A stretch of 64,000 nucleotides of DNA from assembly GCA_015068305.1 (NCBI GenBank), contig SVKV01000006.1, forward strand, positions 1 to 64,000. The letters are read 5' to 3'. Below, piece after piece: positions 48,058 to 60,821 of the stretch. The DNA is from Oscillospiraceae bacterium (lineage in GTDB: Bacteria > Bacillota > Clostridia > Oscillospirales > Oscillospiraceae). Numbering within the stretch: position 1 is the stretch's first letter; the number at the start of each line of letters is the position of its first letter. The notes below the pieces were generated by a model, which was not told the DNA's origin, made no database searches, and saw only the letters and a program-made list of their open reading frames with translations. The position numbers and the translations under genes are program-made.

Positions 48058-48501
48058 ATGAAAGAATTCAAAGGAAGAGTTGTTGCACCCGGTACGGTTA
48101 CCGCTCCTGCGCTGGTTTCCCACGGGGGCCTGAATACCCTGGCATCCTTCCAGGGCGCGCTACAGTTCGGCGACAAGAAGGCCACCTGCGGTGACCAGAA
48201 TAATGCAGACCTGTATAACAAGCAGATGGTGGGCACCGCCCTGTGCCTGCCCCAGACCATCGGCTCCACCACCGGCGGCCTGGTGCTGTATACTGCCTGC
48301 GCCATGAACCGTCAGCCTGCCTGTATGCTGTTCAGTAAGCCTATCGACTCTCTCGCTGCCGCAGGTTCCATTCTGGCATCTGTCTGGCTTCCTGAGGTTC
48401 AGATGCCTGTTATTGACTCCCTGGGCGATGATTTTCTTGATTATGTGAAGGATGGCATGTCCGTCACCATCAAGGAAGACGGAACCGTCTGTGTTGACTA
48501 A
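48058..48501 (+). CDS. Aconitase X swivel (small) subunit (DUF126)
   Basis: KGRVVAPGTVTAPALVSHGGLNTLASF...CGDQNNADLYNKQMVGTALCLPQTIGSTTGGLVL. Confidence 0.88.
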   Translation: MKEFKGRVVAPGTVTAPALVSHGGLNTLASFQGALQFGDKKATCGDQNNADLYNKQMVGTALCLPQTIGSTTGGLVLYTACAMNRQPACMLFSKPIDSLAAAGSILASVWLPEVQMPVIDSLGDDFLDYVKDGMSVTIKEDGTVCVD

Positions 48502-48511
48502 AGGTTAAATC

Positions 48512-48540
48512 AAAACACCCGGCTTGTGCCGGGTGTTTTT
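48512..48540 (+). terminator. Rho-independent terminator after the AcnX genes
   Basis: aaaacacccggc-ttgt-gccgggtgttttt. Confidence 0.88.
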
Positions 48541-48575
48541 CTGTGTTATACTTTCATCAGAAAGGATGTGGGATC

Positions 48576-49691
48576 ATGGGAAACCAGATTCGGGCGGCGC
48601 TGATTGGATTCGGCGGAATGGGAAAGATTTATGCCCAGATGATTTATGCCGGAATGGCACCGGGGATGATGCTTGCCGGCGTCTGCTGCCGGAATGAAGA
48701 GGGGCAGAAGCTGCTGAAAGAGCGATTCTCCGGCGTTGCGGTTTACACGGATGCGGACCATATGGCGCAGCACCAGGAAGATTATGACGCGGTGATCATC
48801 GTCACGCCCCATACCAGCCACATTCCCCTGGGTCTTCGGTTTGCAAAGCTGGGAAAGCACATCCTCATGGATAAGCCTGCGGGAACCGATGCCGGGGAAG
48901 TGGAAGAACTGGTGCGCTATTGCGACGATCACGGAATTGCTTTCTCCATGATCTTCAACAACCGGCAGCTGCCGGGCTTCAAGGCAGTGAAGGAGAAACT
49001 GGACAGCGGCATTCTGGGCAAGCTCCACCGGGCGGTGTGGGTCTGCAATGACTGGTACCGCAGTCCTGCCTACCATGCATCCGCCGGCTGGCGCAGCAGC
49101 TGGGCAGGGGAGTGCGGCGGCATGATGGTCAATCAGAATCCCCATTTTTTGGATATGTGGAACTGGTTCTTTGGCTTGCCGGACAGGGTTTATGCCTCCA
49201 TGGAATTTGGCCGGTACAATGATTTTTCCGTGGATGATGCCATCGATCTGCAGCTGTTTTATAACAATGGATTCCACGGTACCTTCATCAGTGCCACCGG
49301 TGAGGCTCCGGGCATCAACCGGCTGGAAATCTGGGGATCCGGAGGCAGGCTGACGCTGGAGGGAAACCGGATCAGCTTTGCGGAAAACGAGCTGGATACA
49401 GAGCTGTTCGGCCGGGTGAATACGGAAAAGTTTGCGAAGATTCCTTTTGTGATCCATGAAGAGACGCTGGAGGGCCAGGTAAACCCCTATACGGCTGTTT
49501 TTCAGAATTTTGCAGATCATATCCTCTGGGGAAAACCGCTGTTTACGACCGGCTGGGACGGCCTGAGGCAGGTTCAGCTTGCCAATGCGGTCTATGTATC
49601 CGGCTGGGAGGAAAGAACGGTATCTGTTCCGGTGGACGGAAAGCGGTACCGGGATGGACTGAAGCAGCGGCAGGAAACGGAAAAACATTAG
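48576..49691 (+). CDS. Gfo/Idh/MocA-family oxidoreductase
   Basis: RAALIGFGGMGKIYAQMIY...VIIVTPHTSHIPLGLRFAKLGKHILMDKPAGTDAGE. Confidence 0.9.
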   Translation: MGNQIRAALIGFGGMGKIYAQMIYAGMAPGMMLAGVCCRNEEGQKLLKERFSGVAVYTDADHMAQHQEDYDAVIIVTPHTSHIPLGLRFAKLGKHILMDKPAGTDAGEVEELVRYCDDHGIAFSMIFNNRQLPGFKAVKEKLDSGILGKLHRAVWVCNDWYRSPAYHASAGWRSSWAGECGGMMVNQNPHFLDMWNWFFGLPDRVYASMEFGRYNDFSVDDAIDLQLFYNNGFHGTFISATGEAPGINRLEIWGSGGRLTLEGNRISFAENELDTELFGRVNTEKFAKIPFVIHEETLEGQVNPYTAVFQNFADHILWGKPLFTTGWDGLRQVQLANAVYVSGWEERTVSVPVDGKRYRDGLKQRQETEKH

Positions 49692-49692
49692 T

Positions 49693-49721
49693 AAAAGGAG
49701 TCCTTAGCAGGACTCCTTTTT
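49693..49721 (+). terminator. Rho-independent terminator
   Basis: aaaaggagtcc-ttagca-ggactccttttt. Confidence 0.85.
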
Positions 49722-49767
49722 GGCATACCCCCCGGACAATCTGCATAAGCTTTTCCAGGTGATGCGG

Positions 49768-50241
49768 ATGAAGAATCAAAAATTCCGGGTCTATGCCATT
49801 GCAATCCTCATTCCGGAAGCGGTGGGAGCTCTGGCGGGCCTGCTCACAAGAGAGGGTATCCTAAATTTTCAGAATGTGCCCCAATCGGCGCTGACACCTC
49901 CGGCGGTTCTTTTTCCCGTCGTCTGGACAATCCTGTATGCCCTGATGGGCATCAGTCTGGCCAGGGTTTGGATGGCGGAGGAAAGCATGGAACGGGCCCG
50001 GGGACTGTCCCTGTTTTTGTTTCAGCTGATCTTCAATTTCTTCTGGAGCCTTTTCTTCTTCAATATGGGTGCCTACGGTTTCTCATTTTTGTGGATTCTG
50101 GGGCTCTGGGTGCTGATCGGGCTGATGATCCTGTCTTTTTACAAAGTAGACAAGATTGCTGCCTGGCTCCAGGTGCCCTATTTTCTGTGGGTGACCTTTG
50201 CTGCCTATCTCAATTACGCAGTCTGGCAGCTGAACAAATGA
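49768..50241 (+). CDS. tspO: TspO/MBR family protein
   Basis: LTPPAVLFPVVWTILYALMGISLARVW...FQLIFNFFWSLFFF; five hydrophobic segments. Confidence 0.9.
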   Translation: MKNQKFRVYAIAILIPEAVGALAGLLTREGILNFQNVPQSALTPPAVLFPVVWTILYALMGISLARVWMAEESMERARGLSLFLFQLIFNFFWSLFFFNMGAYGFSFLWILGLWVLIGLMILSFYKVDKIAAWLQVPYFLWVTFAAYLNYAVWQLNK

Positions 50242-50242
50242 A

Positions 50243-50278
50243 AAGTGTCCCGGATGCTTCTGCATCTGGGACATTTGT
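50243..50278 (+). terminator. Stem-loop terminator
   Basis: gtcccggatgc-ttct-gcatctgggac followed by atttgttctt. Confidence 0.65.
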
Positions 50279-50340
50279 TCTTGCAAAAAAGACCGAAATG
50301 AGTTACCATAGGCCTATACATTATTTAGGAGGATTCATGG

Positions 50341-51567
50341 ATGAACGCAACTGAAATTATGAAGATTTTTGAGGATACGGCCTATGTCCGCATGGGCGGT
50401 ACGGAGGAAGAGCTTCGGGCTGCTAGGTATCTGCAGGAATGCTGCTCCAGGATGGGCTTGACTGCCGCCATCGAGGATTTCCCTGTGGATATGGCCAATC
50501 TCCAGGAGGCTTCTTTCGAGGCAGACGGTGTCAGCGTGACCTGCAAGGGTTACTTCAATGCAGGCTCCGCAGAAATTGAAGCACCTTTCTACTACCTGCG
50601 CAGCACCGAACCCTACGCCCTGAAGCAGTGCAAGGGCAAGATCGTCATGATCGACGGCTATATGGGCTACTGGATGTACCAGGATCTGCTGGAAAACGGC
50701 GCTGTGGGCTTTGTGACCTACGACGGTAATGCAAACTACTGCGACCGGGACATCGATCAGCGGGAGCTCCGGGCCTTTGTCCACAAGGGTAACAAGATCC
50801 CCGGTGTCAACATCAATGCCAAGGATGCCATTGAGCTGGTCAACAAGGGCGTAACCAATGCCAAGATCGTTCTGAAGCAGGAAGAATATGTAGGCAACTC
50901 CCGGAACGTGGTGCTGGATATGCCCGGCGAAATCGACGAGTACATCGTGCTGACCGCACACTATGATTCCACCTCTCTTTCCCAGGGCGCATACGACAAT
51001 ATGTCCGGCTCCGTGGGCCTGCTGGGCATCGCCGAGTATTTTACCACCCATCCCCACCGCTACGGTCTGCGCTTTGTCTGGTGCGGCAGCGAGGAGCGGG
51101 GTCTGCTGGGTGCCAAGGCTTACTGCGAGAAGGAAGAAAATCTGAAACATGTGGCTCTGAATATTAACCTGGATATGATCGGCTGCATCATGGGCCGTTT
51201 CATCGGCTGCTGCTCTGCTGAGGAAAAGCTGGTCCATTATATCAGCTATCTGGGCAGCGAGCTGGGCTTCCCCATCAGTGTTCGGCAGGATGTGTACTCC
51301 TCTGACTCTACGCCCTTTGCGGATAAGGGTGTGCCGGCCCTGTCTTTTGCAAGAATTGCACCCCAGAATACCGCAACCATCCACAACAGCTATGATACCA
51401 TTGCCCTCATGAAGGGTGAGCAGATGGTGGAGGACATTGCCTTCATCGTGGCCTTTACTGACCGGATGGCCAATGCCAAGCTGTGCCCCGTGGCAAAGGA
51501 GATTCCCGATTCTGTCAAGGAAAAGCTGGATATTTACCTGGCCCGGAAGCGCGCTCCCAAGCAGTAA
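50341..51567 (+). CDS. M28-family metallopeptidase
   Basis: IVLTAHYDSTSLSQGAYDNMSGSVGLLGIAEYF...RFVWCGSEERGLLGAKAY...NLDMIG. Confidence 0.9.
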   Translation: MNATEIMKIFEDTAYVRMGGTEEELRAARYLQECCSRMGLTAAIEDFPVDMANLQEASFEADGVSVTCKGYFNAGSAEIEAPFYYLRSTEPYALKQCKGKIVMIDGYMGYWMYQDLLENGAVGFVTYDGNANYCDRDIDQRELRAFVHKGNKIPGVNINAKDAIELVNKGVTNAKIVLKQEEYVGNSRNVVLDMPGEIDEYIVLTAHYDSTSLSQGAYDNMSGSVGLLGIAEYFTTHPHRYGLRFVWCGSEERGLLGAKAYCEKEENLKHVALNINLDMIGCIMGRFIGCCSAEEKLVHYISYLGSELGFPISVRQDVYSSDSTPFADKGVPALSFARIAPQNTATIHNSYDTIALMKGEQMVEDIAFIVAFTDRMANAKLCPVAKEIPDSVKEKLDIYLARKRAPKQ

Positions 51568-51572
51568 TAGGA

Positions 51573-51603
51573 AAAGGCGAACCGCGAAATGCGGTTCGCC
51601 TTA
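51573..51603. terminator. Stem-loop between convergent genes
   Basis: aaggcgaaccgc-gaaat-gcggttcgcctt. Confidence 0.75.
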
Positions 51604-51691
51604 AATATTACAAATGAATCGTTACCGAGCGGGTGGGCAGTACCGAAATCCACAGCACCGGGCACGAATTGCCTGTCGGGGCATCCCGACC

Positions 51692-53083
51692 TTACAGCTC
51701 GCAGTTGCCGACGGTGCGGGGGAAGGGGATTGCATCGCGGATGTTGCCGATGCCGGTCAGATACATGACGCAGCGCTCGAAGCCCAGACCGAAGCCGGCA
51801 TGACGGCAGGAGCCGTACTTGCGCAGATCCATGTAGAAGCCGTAATCCTCGGGATTCATGCCCAGCTCTTCGATGCGGGCCTTCAGAATCTCATAGTTAT
51901 CCTCACGCTGAGAGCCGCCGGTGATCTCGCCGACACCGGGAACCAGGCAGTCCACAGCAGCAACGGTCTTTCCGTCGGGGTTCAGCTTCATGTAGAAGGC
52001 CTTGATCTCCTTGGGGTAGTCGGTGACGAAGACGGGCTTCTTGAAGATCACTTCCGTCAGATAACGCTCATGCTCGGTCTGCAGATCGCAGCCCCAGCTG
52101 ACGGGATAGTCGAACTGGTCGTTGTGGTTTTCCAGCAGAGCCACTGCATCGGTGTAGGTGATGCGGCCGAAGTCGTTGCTCAGGATGTTGTTCAGACGGT
52201 CCAGCAGACCCTTGTCAACAAACTGGTTGAAGAAGTTCATTTCCTCGGGAGCATGCTCCAGAACGTAGGAAATGATGTACTTCAGCATATCCTCCTCCAC
52301 CCGGAGCAGATCGTCCAGATCAGCAAAGGCCATTTCGGGCTCGATCATCCAGAATTCGGCGGCGTGGCGGGTGGTGTTGGAGTTTTCGGCACGGAAGGTG
52401 GGGCCGAAGGTGTAAATGTTGCGGAAAGCCATGGCAAAGGTCTCACCGTTGAGCTGGCCGGAGACGGTCAGATTGGTGGGCTTGCCGAAGAAATCCTTGG
52501 AGAAATCCACCTTGCCGTCCTCAGTCATGGGGATGTTCTGAAGGTCCATGGTGGTGACCTGGAACATCTCGCCGGCACCCTCGCAGTCGGAGCCGGTAAT
52601 CAGGGGCGTGTGGACATAGACGAAGTCCCGCTCCTGGAAGAACTGGTGGATGGCTATGGCAGCCAGGCTTCTTACACGGAACACAGCCTGGAAGGTGTTG
52701 GTCCGGGGACGCAGATGGGGAATGGAGCGCATGAACTCCATGGTATGGCGCTTGGGCTGCAGAGGGTAATCACCGGTGGAGGGGCCTTCCACAGTGACGG
52801 TCCTGGCCTGGATTTCAAAGGGCTGCTTGGCCTCGGGGGTCAGAATGACCGTGCCCTTAACGATCAGTGCAGCACCGATGTTGATTTTGGAGATTTCCTG
52901 GAAATTCTCGATGGTGTCGTTATAAACTACCTGAACGGGGCTGAAGTAAGTACCGTCAGAGAGCATGATGAAGCCAAACTGCTTGGAGCCCCGGCGATTG
53001 CGGACCCAACCACCGATTTCAATCTCGGTATCGGCGTATTTGGCGGTGTTCTTAAACAGCTCGCGCATGGTGATGAGTTCCAT
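51692..53083 (-). CDS. asnS: Asparaginyl-tRNA synthetase
   Basis: [26 protein letters not shown]...[24 protein letters not shown]...[15 protein letters not shown]...[31 protein letters not shown]. Confidence 0.96.
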   Translation of the reverse strand: MELITMRELFKNTAKYADTEIEIGGWVRNRRGSKQFGFIMLSDGTYFSPVQVVYNDTIENFQEISKINIGAALIVKGTVILTPEAKQPFEIQARTVTVEGPSTGDYPLQPKRHTMEFMRSIPHLRPRTNTFQAVFRVRSLAAIAIHQFFQERDFVYVHTPLITGSDCEGAGEMFQVTTMDLQNIPMTEDGKVDFSKDFFGKPTNLTVSGQLNGETFAMAFRNIYTFGPTFRAENSNTTRHAAEFWMIEPEMAFADLDDLLRVEEDMLKYIISYVLEHAPEEMNFFNQFVDKGLLDRLNNILSNDFGRITYTDAVALLENHNDQFDYPVSWGCDLQTEHERYLTEVIFKKPVFVTDYPKEIKAFYMKLNPDGKTVAAVDCLVPGVGEITGGSQREDNYEILKARIEELGMNPEDYGFYMDLRKYGSCRHAGFGLGFERCVMYLTGIGNIRDAIPFPRTVGNCEL

Positions 53084-53183
53084 AAATACGATCCTCTCTT
53101 CTTGCTGAAAATATAGTTTAGTATAAGCCAAATTGGAGGATTTTACAAGAGGGAAAGTGAATTTTTATGGAAAATATTCAAAG

Positions 53184-53214
53184 AAAACCCTCCGGTTCGG
53201 AAGAACCGGAGGGG
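53184..53214 (-). terminator. Terminator of the atp operon
   Basis: ccctccggttc-ttcc-gaaccggaggg-tttt on the minus strand. Confidence 0.85.
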
Positions 53215-53219
53215 AATTC

Positions 53220-55904
<2,685 letters not shown>

Positions 55905-55919
55905 GGTAATTTCCCTCCC

Positions 55920-57428
55920 TTACTTCGTAAACTCGACCAGCAGTTCGGACAGGGCGGCCTTCAGGCCTTCTTCGGTATCCTTTTCCAGCTTGCCGGTGGT
56001 ACGGATGGCCTCCAGGACCTCGGGATGGGAGTTATCCATGAATTCACGCATCCGAACCTCGAATTCGGGGATCTGAGCCACATCGATGTCGTTCAGATAG
56101 CCCTTGGTAACTGCATAGATGATGCACACCTGATGGGCAACTTCCACAGGAGCATTGTTCTTCTGCTTCAGAACAGCTACGATGCGCTCACCCAGAGAAA
56201 GTCTTGCCTTGGTATCGGCATCCAGGTCGGAGCCGAACTGTGCAAAGCTCTGCAGCTCGCGGTACTGAGAGTACAGCAGCTTCAGACTGCCTGCGACCTT
56301 CTTCATGGCCTTGATCTGTGCGTCACCGCCGACACGGGAAACGGAGATACCGGGGTTGACTGCGGGCATAACACCGGAGTTAAACAGCTCGGATTCCAGG
56401 AAGATCTGGCCGTCGGTAATGGAGATGACGTTGGTGGGAATATAGGCGGAAACGTCGCCGGCCTGGGTCTCAATGATGGGCAGAGCGGTCAAAGAGCCAC
56501 CGCCCTTCTTGTCAGACATACGGGCTGCACGTTCCAGAAGACGGGAGTGCAGGTAGAAGACGTCGCCGGGGTAAGCTTCACGTCCGGGGGGACGGCGGAT
56601 CAGCAGAGAAATTGCACGGTATGCAACTGCGTGCTTACTCAGGTCGTCGTAGATGACCAGAACATCCTTGCCCTGGTGCATGAAATGCTCGCCCATGGTG
56701 CAGCCGGTGTAGGGGGCGATGTACTGCATGGGAGCAAGCTCGGAAGCGGTGGCGGAGACCACGATGGTATAGTCCATAGCGCCGGCGATGGTCAGGTTTT
56801 CAACCACCTGAGCAACGGTGGAGCGCTTCTGACCGATGGCCACGTAGATACAGATGACATCCTTGCCCTTCTGGTTAACGATGGTATCGGTAGCGATGGT
56901 GGTCTTACCGGTCTGACGGTCGCCGATGATCAGCTCACGCTGGCCGCGGCCGATGGGAATCATGGAGTCGATGGCCTTGATACCGGTCTGCAGGGGGGTA
57001 TCCACGTGCTGACGGTCAATGATGCCGGGAGCGGGCATTTCGATGGGGCGGAAGGCCTCCTCAGCGATGGGGCCCTTGCCGTCGATGGGCTCGCCCAGAG
57101 CATTCACAACGCGGCCAATGAGGTTTGCGCCCACGGGAACGGACACAACACGGCCGGTGCGCTTGACCGTGTCGCCTTCCTTGATACCGTTGTCGGTACC
57201 CAGGATAACGATGGAGACGGTATCCTCCTCCAGGTTCTGGGCCATGCCGTAGGAACCGTTGGGGAATTCCACCAGTTCGCCGGCCATACACTGATCCAGA
57301 CCGGAGGCCTTGGCGATGCCGTCGCCCACCAGAATGACGACGCCGGTCTCGCTGGACTCCATCTTGTTTTCGTAGTTCTTGATCTGACTACGAATGATTT
57401 TTGTTATTTCTTCGGGTCTTAATTCCAT
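55920..57428 (-). CDS. atpA: F-type ATP synthase alpha subunit
   Basis: [16 protein letters not shown]...[24 protein letters not shown]. Confidence 0.98.
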   Translation of the reverse strand: MELRPEEITKIIRSQIKNYENKMESSETGVVILVGDGIAKASGLDQCMAGELVEFPNGSYGMAQNLEEDTVSIVILGTDNGIKEGDTVKRTGRVVSVPVGANLIGRVVNALGEPIDGKGPIAEEAFRPIEMPAPGIIDRQHVDTPLQTGIKAIDSMIPIGRGQRELIIGDRQTGKTTIATDTIVNQKGKDVICIYVAIGQKRSTVAQVVENLTIAGAMDYTIVVSATASELAPMQYIAPYTGCTMGEHFMHQGKDVLVIYDDLSKHAVAYRAISLLIRRPPGREAYPGDVFYLHSRLLERAARMSDKKGGGSLTALPIIETQAGDVSAYIPTNVISITDGQIFLESELFNSGVMPAVNPGISVSRVGGDAQIKAMKKVAGSLKLLYSQYRELQSFAQFGSDLDADTKARLSLGERIVAVLKQKNNAPVEVAHQVCIIYAVTKGYLNDIDVAQIPEFEVRMREFMDNSHPEVLEAIRTTGKLEKDTEEGLKAALSELLVEFTK

Positions 57429-57446
57429 ACTGTCCCTGCTTTCTTA

Positions 57447-57986
57447 TCAGAGTACGGTGCCTTTCAGCGCCTTGGTGATGGCGTCCATGCGGTGGGAAAC
57501 CGTATCATCCAGACGCTTGCCGTCATAATCCAGGCGGACACCGCCCAGAACAGAGGGGTCGACCAGGTTGTGCAGCTTGATCTGCTTGGCGGTCGCCCGG
57601 GAGAGCTTTTCTGCCAGCTTTGCCGCCTGTTCCTCGCTGAGCGCGATGGCCGTGATGGCGGTGACGGGCAGAATGCCGTTGTCACGGTTGTAAAGATCCT
57701 CAAAGGTCTTGCAGCAGTCGTAGAAATGCTTCATGTAGCCCTTCTCGGTGAGAATCTTCAGAAAGTTCAGCACGTAGGCGTGAACCTTGCCGCGGAAGCT
57801 GTCGTCAAGGATCTGGCAGCGTTCCTGCTTGGGGAAATTGGGGGAGGAAAGCAGGCGAATAAATTCGGGATTTTCACGGAAGCTCTGGGAAAGAACGGTC
57901 AATTCCTCCAGGAGCTTGCCGGTGAGCTGCTCCTCCAGCGCTAAGGTGTACAGCGCTTCGCCGTAAACATTTCCTACCTGGGTCAT
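57447..57986 (-). CDS. atpH: F-type ATP synthase delta subunit
   Basis: VGNVYGEALYTLALEEQLTGKLLEELTVL...LVDPSVLGGVRLDYDGKRLDDTV. Confidence 0.95.
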   Translation of the reverse strand: MTQVGNVYGEALYTLALEEQLTGKLLEELTVLSQSFRENPEFIRLLSSPNFPKQERCQILDDSFRGKVHAYVLNFLKILTEKGYMKHFYDCCKTFEDLYNRDNGILPVTAITAIALSEEQAAKLAEKLSRATAKQIKLHNLVDPSVLGGVRLDYDGKRLDDTVSHRMDAITKALKGTVL

Positions 57987-58489
57987 ACCTGATCACCCAA
58001 TTCGTCGATAAAGCTGTCGATCAGAGACTTCTGGTCGTCAGCGGTCAGCTCGCGGCCCACAACCTTGCCTGCAATGGCCAGGGACAGACCTGCGATCTCG
58101 TCTTTTGCGTCGTTGATAGCCTTCTTCTTTTCCTGAGCAATGTCAGCGCTGGCCTTTTCACGGATGGCGACAGCCTCGTCATTGGCCTGGCGGATGATCT
58201 CTTCACTGCGGACAGTTGCGGTCTTCTGAGCCCGCTCCAGGATGGAACTGGCCTGAGCCTTGGCTTCCTTCATGTTCTGCTCATAGGTTTCCTTGATGAC
58301 CAGAGCCTCGGCTTTTGCAGCCTGGGCGTCGGTGATTTCCTTGTCAGCAGCCTCCCGGCGCTGATCCAGAATTGCCTTGATCTTATCCAGGAAGAAGATC
58401 TTTACGACTGCAAGCTGGAGAAACAGATTGCAGATCTGCGCAATCAGAGTTACAGGGTTTACCGTCACAAGGGACTGGTAAAGATCCAT
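57983..58489 (-). CDS. atpF: F-type ATP synthase b subunit
   Basis: N-terminal TM helix plus long amphipathic helix; operon position. Confidence 0.93.
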   Translation of the reverse strand: MDLYQSLVTVNPVTLIAQICNLFLQLAVVKIFFLDKIKAILDQRREAADKEITDAQAAKAEALVIKETYEQNMKEAKAQASSILERAQKTATVRSEEIIRQANDEAVAIREKASADIAQEKKKAINDAKDEIAGLSLAIAGKVVGRELTADDQKSLIDSFIDELGDQV

Positions 58490-58536
58490 TTGTTTGCCTC
58501 CTTCCGGTTTTGTTGATGAATACTACTTGCGGTAAA

Positions 58537-58827
<291 letters not shown>

Positions 58828-58873
58828 CTAAAAATTAATTAACAAAATCATTTATTCAAATGGCTGCGGGCGG

Positions 58874-59752
58874 TTAGTCGCCGGCGGCCTGTTTGATGAA
58901 GAGAGTGGTGAGGGTGCAGAAGATGAATGCCTGGATGCAGCCGCCGAACCAGTCAAAGTACAGGCTGGGAATGGCGGGAATACCCACGGTCAGCCAGGGG
59001 AAAGTGGCACCCAGATTGGTGATGACTGCCAGCACACCCAGAACAGTGATGATGATGCCGGGGATCAGAAGCGCCTTTTTCTTCTTCAGATAGCCGAAGA
59101 TCAGCGGGCACAGACCAATGACCAGAACCACCAGGGCCACATACATGCTGGAACCCAGGAAGCCGAAGAGGGCATTGTTGGCAGCGACCAGAGCGGCATA
59201 GATCAGGGTGCTGATAACGGTGCCGGACAGGATGTTGCCGAAATGACGGCAGGCCATGGAAATGGGTGTGAAGCACTCACTCATGATGTTGATGGGCAGC
59301 AGAATGAAGATGGGATCCAGGAACCCCTTCAGATAACCGCCCAGGCCGGAAGCCTTGATCTTATGATAGGTGATCAGCACGAAAACCACGAGACCCCAGG
59401 CAAGCTCCGTCATCAGGTCAGCGGTGGGACTCCAGATGCCCAGCAGGCTGATCAGATTGGAGAAGAAACTGGTGATAAAGATCGTGCCGACCAGGGGAAT
59501 GTACCGGTCAAACTCCGTACCCATGTTGCCCCGGACAAAGTTGACCAGAGCACCGTAGACCATTTCCGCCACAGCCTGCTTCCGGGAAATGCCGGAAACC
59601 TTCAGACCGGAGCCCAGCCAGATGGCCAGAGCGGAGATGATGATCAGAATCAGCCAGGACACGATCAGTGTCTGGGTGATCTGAACGGTACCGAAGAGGG
59701 GTACATTCTCAAAGGTATGGATAATTCTTGCGCCATTGATTGATACATCCAT
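58874..59752 (-). CDS. atpB: F-type ATP synthase a subunit
   Basis: SECFTPISMACRHFGNILSGTVI motif; C-terminal FDWFGGCIQAFIFCTLTTLFI. Confidence 0.95.
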   Translation of the reverse strand: MDVSINGARIIHTFENVPLFGTVQITQTLIVSWLILIIISALAIWLGSGLKVSGISRKQAVAEMVYGALVNFVRGNMGTEFDRYIPLVGTIFITSFFSNLISLLGIWSPTADLMTELAWGLVVFVLITYHKIKASGLGGYLKGFLDPIFILLPINIMSECFTPISMACRHFGNILSGTVISTLIYAALVAANNALFGFLGSSMYVALVVLVIGLCPLIFGYLKKKKALLIPGIIITVLGVLAVITNLGATFPWLTVGIPAIPSLYFDWFGGCIQAFIFCTLTTLFIKQAAGD

Positions 59753-59785
59753 ATATCGCTCACCTCATTATAAATATGGTGTTAC

Positions 59786-60259
59786 TTACACTTCAAAGCT
59801 GCCCAGATGATCTTCGGGCTCTTCCTGCTCGTCGGCAGGGGGATTTTTTCGCTCACTAGGCTCCACCAGCTTACCCTTGCTCTGCAGATAAAAAATTACC
59901 AGATTGGGGAACAGCAGGGGAACGGCGGCAGCGACCACATGGATATGGGGAACCAGGATCGCAACGATGATCCAGCCGGCCTGCAGCAGAAGACGGCCAT
60001 TGTAGCTGCCCTGGATGAAGGCCTTCATCTGCTTTTGCTCCGCGATGTCAACAGCCTTCTGAATGGTCAGGCACATGACGGTGAAATTTGCAACCGCAAC
60101 AATAAAGCCGCCCAAAGCACCGACAAAAACTCTGTAGCTGAATGTTCCGATGCCGCCCAGGCTCAGAATAAAAAGAACGGCGATCATGATGACATCGCAG
60201 ATGCCGGTGCCGACGGCAATACGTTTGATTTCTTTTTTGGATGCGCTTTGTAGTTTCAT
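59786..60259 (-). CDS. ATP synthase subunit I-like membrane protein
   Basis: Four hydrophobic segments; position between atpB and AtpZ-like gene. Confidence 0.65.
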   Translation of the reverse strand: MKLQSASKKEIKRIAVGTGICDVIMIAVLFILSLGGIGTFSYRVFVGALGGFIVAVANFTVMCLTIQKAVDIAEQKQMKAFIQGSYNGRLLLQAGWIIVAILVPHIHVVAAAVPLLFPNLVIFYLQSKGKLVEPSERKNPPADEQEEPEDHLGSFEV

Positions 60260-60280
60260 GGTTTCATTCCTTTTTGGGTA

Positions 60281-60538
60281 TTAGCTGTGGTCGTTGAACG
60301 ACACGGGGGGCTTTTCCTGGGATGAGGCTTCATCCCGGGCCTTGAGCAGGGAGTGCAGACAGCTCTTTGCGGTGGAGATGCTGGTCAGAAAACCGATCAC
60401 ACCGCACAGAATCATTACCCACAGTCCCAGATCAAACCGGTTCTGCAGCCAGAAGCCCAGATACATAAAAAGGCATAGGGGAAACAGCACGGAAAAGCCA
60501 AATTGCGTTACCCATATGATCAGACTCAGTATTTTCAT
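60281..60538 (-). CDS. AtpZ/AtpI-like small membrane protein
   Basis: WVTQFGFSVLFPLCLFMYLGFWLQNRFDLGLWVMILCGVIGFLTSI; first gene of the atp operon. Confidence 0.75.
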   Translation of the reverse strand: MKILSLIIWVTQFGFSVLFPLCLFMYLGFWLQNRFDLGLWVMILCGVIGFLTSISTAKSCLHSLLKARDEASSQEKPPVSFNDHS

Positions 60539-60599
60539 AGTGCCTCCAGCCTGGAGAGAATCAGTGAACAGGGCATAGAACCCCCATTAATCAGTAACT

Positions 60600-60628
60600 A
60601 TTATATCGAATAATAAGTTAAGATTCAA
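60600..60628 (-). promoter_or_regulatory. Promoter of the atp operon
   Basis: Minus strand TTGAAT - 17 bp - TATAAT. Confidence 0.75.
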
Positions 60629-60821
60629 TCATAAAAAATTATAGGAAATCGATTTGTCTGTTTCAACAAAAAATTTATTAAAATTTGGGAGTGTTGACTA
60701 TAGTTTGCTCGTCTTTTCATAAATGTACCCGAAGCCGGGGAAAGAATTCACAAAAGGACTTTTCATTTTCCCGGAAATATTGTAAACTGTATATCAGAAT
60801 GATAACGGAGCGAGAGAGTTA

